A DNA stretch of 35,269 nucleotides, from NCBI GenBank assembly GCA_022844525.1, contig JALHLO010000009.1:1-35269 (forward strand). Direction: 5' to 3'. The position numbers and the translations under genes are program-made. The notes below the pieces were generated by a model. It had not been told where the DNA came from. It ran no database searches and was given only the letters and a program-made list of their open reading frames with translations. Source of the stretch: Ramlibacter sp. (lineage in GTDB: Bacteria > Pseudomonadota > Gammaproteobacteria > Burkholderiales > Burkholderiaceae_C). Positions 30,640 to 35,269 of this stretch are shown here, in pieces; the stretch's first letter is position 1, and every line of letters starts with the position of its first letter.

Positions 30640-31645
30640 TGGCGGTGCTGGAGGTGCGCGGACTGCGCACGGAATTCAGCACCGACGACGGCGCCTTCGC
30701 CGCGGTCGATGGCGTGAGCTTCTCGGTCGATGCCGGCCGCACGCTGGCCATCGTCGGCGAGTCGGGCTGCGGCAAGAGCGTCACCGCGCTGTCGATCATG
30801 CAGCTGGTGCCCGACCCGCCGGGCCGCATCACCGCCGGCTCGATCCGCTTCGAGGGCCGTGAGCTGGTGGGCGCGCCCACGCGCGACTTGCTGGACCTGC
30901 GCGGCAACGGCATGGCGATGATCTTCCAGGAGCCCATGAGCTCGCTGAACCCCGCCTTCACCATCGGCGAGCAGATCGTGGAGGCCCTGCTGCGCCACCG
31001 CCCGCTGTCGCGCCCGCAGGCGCAGGAGCGCGCGATCGAGGTGCTGCGGCAGGTGCGCATTCCCGCCCCCGAGCAGCGCTTCCACGAGCACCCGCACAAG
31101 CTGTCGGGCGGCATGCGCCAGCGCGCCATGATCGCGATGGCGCTGGCCTGCCAGCCGCGCCTGCTGATCGCCGACGAGCCGACCACCGCGCTGGACGTGA
31201 CCATCCAGGCGCAGATCCTGGAGCTGATGCGCACGCTGCAGCAGGAAACCGGCACCGCCGTCATCCTGATCACGCACGACCTGGGCGTCGTCGCGGAAGT
31301 GGCCGACGAGGTGGCGGTCATGTATTCGGGCCGCATCGTCGAGCGCGCGCCGGCGCGCGTGCTGTTCGAGCAGCCGCAGCATCCCTACACCGTGGGCCTG
31401 CTCGGCTCGATCCCGCGGCTGGACGTGCAGCGCGAACGCCTCGCCTCCATCGAGGGCCAGGTGCCCAGTCCCCTGCGGCGCCCCACGGGCTGCAATTTCG
31501 CCGATCGCTGCCCGTTCGCGATCGCGCAATGCCGCGCCGAAGTGCCGCCGCTGGCGGAAGTGGGTGCCGCGCACCTGTCGGCCTGCTGGCGCGCGCCGCT
31601 CGATCCCGACCTGCTGGTGCCGCATCCTCCCGAGGCGGTGGTGGC

Positions 31646-31649
<4 letters not shown>
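30639..31649 (+). CDS. Dipeptide/oligopeptide-type ABC transporter ATPase (DppD-like), 336 aa
   Basis: Walker A GESGCGKS (40-47), Q loop [10 protein letters not shown] (~96-105), signature LSGGMRQR (155-162), Walker [13 protein letters not shown] (175-186) and H loop ITHD (~207). The C-terminal oligopeptide/dipeptide (oligo_HPY) domain contains [12 protein letters not shown] and a Cys cluster ([14 protein letters not shown] and a later ACW) typical of the DppD/OppD group. It overlaps the DUF1028 stop by one base (TGATG) and the next ATPase start by 4 bases (ATGA). The transporter class covers peptides, nickel and other small polar solutes. Confidence 0.95.
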
Positions 31650-32731
<1,082 letters not shown>

Positions 32732-32753
32732 CCACTCCATGGAGAGCCCTGCC

Positions 32754-34274
32754 ATGCCATCCACTCCGCGAAACCTCCTCAAGCCGCTGCTGGCGCTCGC
32801 GCTCGCGGGCTTCGCCCTCGGCAGCGCGGCGCAGACCCTGCGCGTCGGCCTGGCCGAGGATCCCGACGCGCTCGACCCCACCCTGGCGCGCACCTTCGTC
32901 GGCCGCCTGGTGTTCGCGGGTCTCTGCGACAAGCTGTTCGACATCGACGAGAAGCTGGGCATCGTGCCGCAGCTGGCCACCGGCTACCAGTGGTCGCCCG
33001 ACAACAAGTCGCTGACGCTCAAGCTGCGCCAGGGCGTCACCTTCCACGACGGCGAGAAGTTCGACGCGGCCGCGGTGAAGTTCAACATCGAGCGGCACAA
33101 GACCATGAACGGCTCGAACCGGCGCGGCGAGCTGGCGCCGGTGACGAGCGTGGACGTGGTCGACCCGTCCACCGTGCGCCTGAACCTGGCGGCGCCGTTC
33201 TCGCCGCTGCTGGCGCAGCTGACGGACCGCGCCGGCATGATGGTCTCGCCCAAGGCGGCGCAGGCCGCGGGCGAGCGCTTCGGCGCCAACCCGGTGTGCT
33301 CGGGCCCGTTCAAGTTCACCGAGCGCGTGGCGCAAGACCGCATCGTGCTGGAGCGCTATCCGAACTACTGGAACAAGGGCGCGGTCCATTTCGACAAGGT
33401 GATCTTCACGCCGATCCCGGACGCGACGGTGCGCCTGGCCAACCTGCGCTCCGGCCAGCTGGACTTCATCGAGCGCGCCGCGCCCAGCGACATCGAGAAG
33501 ATCCTGGCGGAGAAGAAGCTCAAGGTCGCGCGCATCACCGAGATCGGCTACCAGGGCATCACCATCAACATCGGCAAGAGCGACAAGGCCAAGGGCAACC
33601 CGCTCGGGCGCGATCCGCGCGTGCGCGAGGCGCTGGAGCTGGCGCTGGACCGCCAGGGCCTGGTGCAGGTGGTGATGGACAACGAGGCCATCGCCGGCAA
33701 CCAGTGGGTCCCGCCCACCAACGGCTGGTACGCGAAGAACCTGCCGGTGCCCAGGCGCAACGTCGAGCGCGCCAAGGCGCTGCTGAAGGAGGCGGGCGTG
33801 ACCAACCCGAGCTTCACGCTGGTGACGCCGACGACCTCCGACGCGCAGCGCATCGCGCTGGTCGTGCAGGCGATGGCGCGCGAGGCCGGCTTCGACGTGA
33901 AGATCCAGGCCGCCGAGTTCGCCACGTCGCTCAACATGGCGGACAAGGGCGACTTCGAGGCCTACGTGCTGGCCTGGAGCGGCCGCCCCGACCCGGACGG
34001 CAACCTGTACAGCTTCCACGCGTGCAAGCAGCCGCTCAACTACGCCGGCTACTGCGATGCCGAGACCGACGCGCTGATCAAGCAGTCGCGCGAGGTCCTG
34101 GACCCGGCGCAGCGCCGCAAGGTGTTCGAGCAGGTGGCCGCCCGCGTGCTGAAGGAGCGCCCGATCATCTACCTGTACCACCGCAAGTGGCTGTGGGTCT
34201 ACAACCCGAAGCTGCAGGGCGTGCGCGAGATCCCCGACGGCCTGCTGCGCCTGACCGGCCTGAAGATGTCCTGA
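32754..34274 (+). CDS. Dipeptide/oligopeptide-type ABC substrate-binding protein, 506 aa
   Basis: Family 5 periplasmic binding protein (DppA/OppA class). Signal peptide 1-~27 (LLKPLLALALAGFALGSAAQ), then TLRVGLAEDPDALDPTLART, LKLRQGVTFHDGEKFDAAAVKFNIER (~85-110), CSGPFKF and ERYPNYWN. The ATG at 32754 is preferred over the in-frame ATG at 32739: it has GGAGAG 7 bases upstream and a shorter, more typical signal peptide. The ligand may be a peptide or another polar solute. The 22-bp gap after the second ATPase is the largest inside the ABC part. Confidence 0.95.
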   Translation: MPSTPRNLLKPLLALALAGFALGSAAQTLRVGLAEDPDALDPTLARTFVGRLVFAGLCDKLFDIDEKLGIVPQLATGYQWSPDNKSLTLKLRQGVTFHDGEKFDAAAVKFNIERHKTMNGSNRRGELAPVTSVDVVDPSTVRLNLAAPFSPLLAQLTDRAGMMVSPKAAQAAGERFGANPVCSGPFKFTERVAQDRIVLERYPNYWNKGAVHFDKVIFTPIPDATVRLANLRSGQLDFIERAAPSDIEKILAEKKLKVARITEIGYQGITINIGKSDKAKGNPLGRDPRVREALELALDRQGLVQVVMDNEAIAGNQWVPPTNGWYAKNLPVPRRNVERAKALLKEAGVTNPSFTLVTPTTSDAQRIALVVQAMAREAGFDVKIQAAEFATSLNMADKGDFEAYVLAWSGRPDPDGNLYSFHACKQPLNYAGYCDAETDALIKQSREVLDPAQRRKVFEQVAARVLKERPIIYLYHRKWLWVYNPKLQGVREIPDGLLRLTGLKMS

Positions 34275-34278
34275 GCGC

Positions 34279-35220
34279 ATGTTCGACTTCCTCGTCCGCC
34301 GCCTCGCGCAGCTGGTGCCCACGCTGGTGCTGGTGTCCATGCTGGTCTTCGGGCTGCAGCAGCTGCTGCCCGGCGACCCGGCCAAGGTGCTGGCGGGCGA
34401 GGAGCAGGACCCGGCGGTGGTGGAGTACCTGCGCAAGAAGCTGCACCTGGACGAGCCGCTGCCGGTGCGCTATGCGTACTGGATCGGCGGCGTGGTGCGC
34501 GGGGACCTGGGCGAGTCGATCCGCAACCAGCAGCCGGTGCTGGACCTGATCCTGCAGAAGCTGCCGGTCACGCTGCAGCTGGCGGCGATGGCGATGGTGA
34601 TCGCGCTGGTGATCGGCATCCCGGCCGGCATCGTGTCCGCGGTCGCCCGCGGCACCGCCTGGGACTGGGCGGCCAACGTGTTCGCGCTGTGGGGCATCTC
34701 CACGCCCAACTTTTGGCTCGGCATCCTGCTGATCCTGCTGTTCGCGGTGAACCTCGGCTGGCTGCCGGCCTCGGGCTACGTGAGCCCCTTCGAGGACCTG
34801 GGGGCCAACCTGCGCTCGATGATCCTGCCGGCCTTCGTGCTGGGCAACGCGATCGCCGCCGTGCTGATGCGGCACACGCGCAGCGCCATGCTGCAGGTGC
34901 TGTCGGCCGACTACGTGCGCACGGCGCGCGCCAAGGGCCTGGACGAGCGCACCGTGGTGCTCAAGCACGCGCTGCGCAACGCGCTCACGCCGGTGATCAC
35001 GCTGGGCGCGCTGGAGCTGGGCACGCTGCTGTCCGGCGCGGTGCTGACCGAGCAGGTCTTCACCATCCCCGGCTTCGGCAAGCTGATCGTGGACGCCGTG
35101 TTCAACCGCGACTACGCGGTGGTGCAGGGCGTGGTGCTGGTGACCGCCACCGCCTACATGGTGCTGAACCTGCTGGCCGACCTCGCTTATTTCGCCGTGA
35201 ACCCGCGGCTGCGCAACTGA
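34279..35220 (+). CDS. ABC transporter permease (DppB-like), 313 aa
   Basis: Membrane permease with about six spans. The N-terminal RRLAQLVPTLVLVSMLVFGLQQLLPGDPAKVLAG and KKLHLDEPLPVRYAYWI segments are hallmarks of DppB/OppB. The ATPase-contact loop (EAA-like) is YVRTARAKGLDERTVVLKHALRNALTPVI (~212-240). The C-terminal YAVVQGVVLVTATAYMVLNLLADLAYFAVNPRLR is standard. It begins 4 bases after the binding-protein stop and ends 1 base before the next ATG. Confidence 0.96.
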   Translation: MFDFLVRRLAQLVPTLVLVSMLVFGLQQLLPGDPAKVLAGEEQDPAVVEYLRKKLHLDEPLPVRYAYWIGGVVRGDLGESIRNQQPVLDLILQKLPVTLQLAAMAMVIALVIGIPAGIVSAVARGTAWDWAANVFALWGISTPNFWLGILLILLFAVNLGWLPASGYVSPFEDLGANLRSMILPAFVLGNAIAAVLMRHTRSAMLQVLSADYVRTARAKGLDERTVVLKHALRNALTPVITLGALELGTLLSGAVLTEQVFTIPGFGKLIVDAVFNRDYAVVQGVVLVTATAYMVLNLLADLAYFAVNPRLRN

Positions 35221-35221
35221 G

Positions 35222-35269
35222 ATGAGCGCCGTCCTCCCGCTCCCCGCCGGCGCGCCGGCCGCGGCGCCC
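35222..35269 (+). CDS. Start of the second ABC permease (DppC-like), truncated by window edge
   Basis: An ATG at 35222, one base after the dppB-like stop (TGAGATG), opens a frame that continues to the end of the window (16 codons, MSAVLPLPAGAPAAAP). The Pro/Ala-rich opening resembles the cytoplasmic N-terminus of many DppC permeases. Identity rests mainly on gene order (ATPase, ATPase, binding protein, DppB-like, then DppC-like). Confidence 0.6.
   Translation, partial: MSAVLPLPAGAPAAAP

Overview
The window is GC-rich (roughly 70% by eye) and densely coded, with no gap between genes above about 300 bases. Gene content (Bug-type solute receptor, AtuA, RhmD-like dehydratase, TctDE-like two-component pair, SapC, Ku), codon use and start-site style point to a betaproteobacterium of the order Burkholderiales, most like Comamonadaceae such as Ramlibacter or Variovorax. 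The genus is inferred from style, not from a search. I saw no tRNA, rRNA, CRISPR array, insertion sequence or prophage gene.

Region 1 (1-3857): a truncated ku end-joining gene, an unknown 116-residue protein and a KGG-motif stress protein, all on the minus strand. Then a membrane histidine kinase (plus) that converges on, and overlaps by 22 bp, a LuxR-type response regulator (minus). Region 2 (3934-9029, minus): a run of housekeeping genes in the order pcp, PHP phosphoesterase, DMT permease, Sua5/YciO, M50 peptidase, trpS. TrpS carries an extra C-terminal domain. Region 3 (9058-15697): a ypfJ-type metallopeptidase and a DEAD-box helicase on plus; a coupled DUF2971-apaH pair on minus; a CNNM/CorC-type membrane protein and a SapC-family protein on plus; and a small winged-helix-like protein on minus.

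Region 4 (15776-18744): an orphan OmpR-type regulator whose stop overlaps the start of crcB (fluoride channel), a small secreted protein, and hppD (tyrosine degradation) with a structured 3' region and a leader that may hold a short ORF. Region 5 (18745-22781): a YitT-family membrane protein, a TctDE-like two-component pair, a TerC-family membrane protein and a universal stress protein, closed by a clear intrinsic terminator.

Region 6 (22867-35269, all plus): a catabolic and uptake cluster that runs off the window. Acyl-CoA ligase, amidase, Bug receptor, AtuA and a separate AtuA-like small domain protein, an L-rhamnonate-dehydratase-like enolase-superfamily enzyme, and a DUF1028 protein are followed by a dipeptide/nickel-type ABC transporter (two ATPases, binding protein, permease, start of the second permease). 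Many junctions are 1- or 4-base overlaps. The combination suggests import and breakdown of an amide- or peptide-like compound, but the substrate cannot be read from the sequence. This cluster is the best candidate for an undescribed system here.

A second theme is promoter architecture. At least six genes have a TAGAAT-like hexamer exactly 6 nt upstream of the start codon and no usable Shine-Dalgarno sequence, which suggests leaderless mRNAs.
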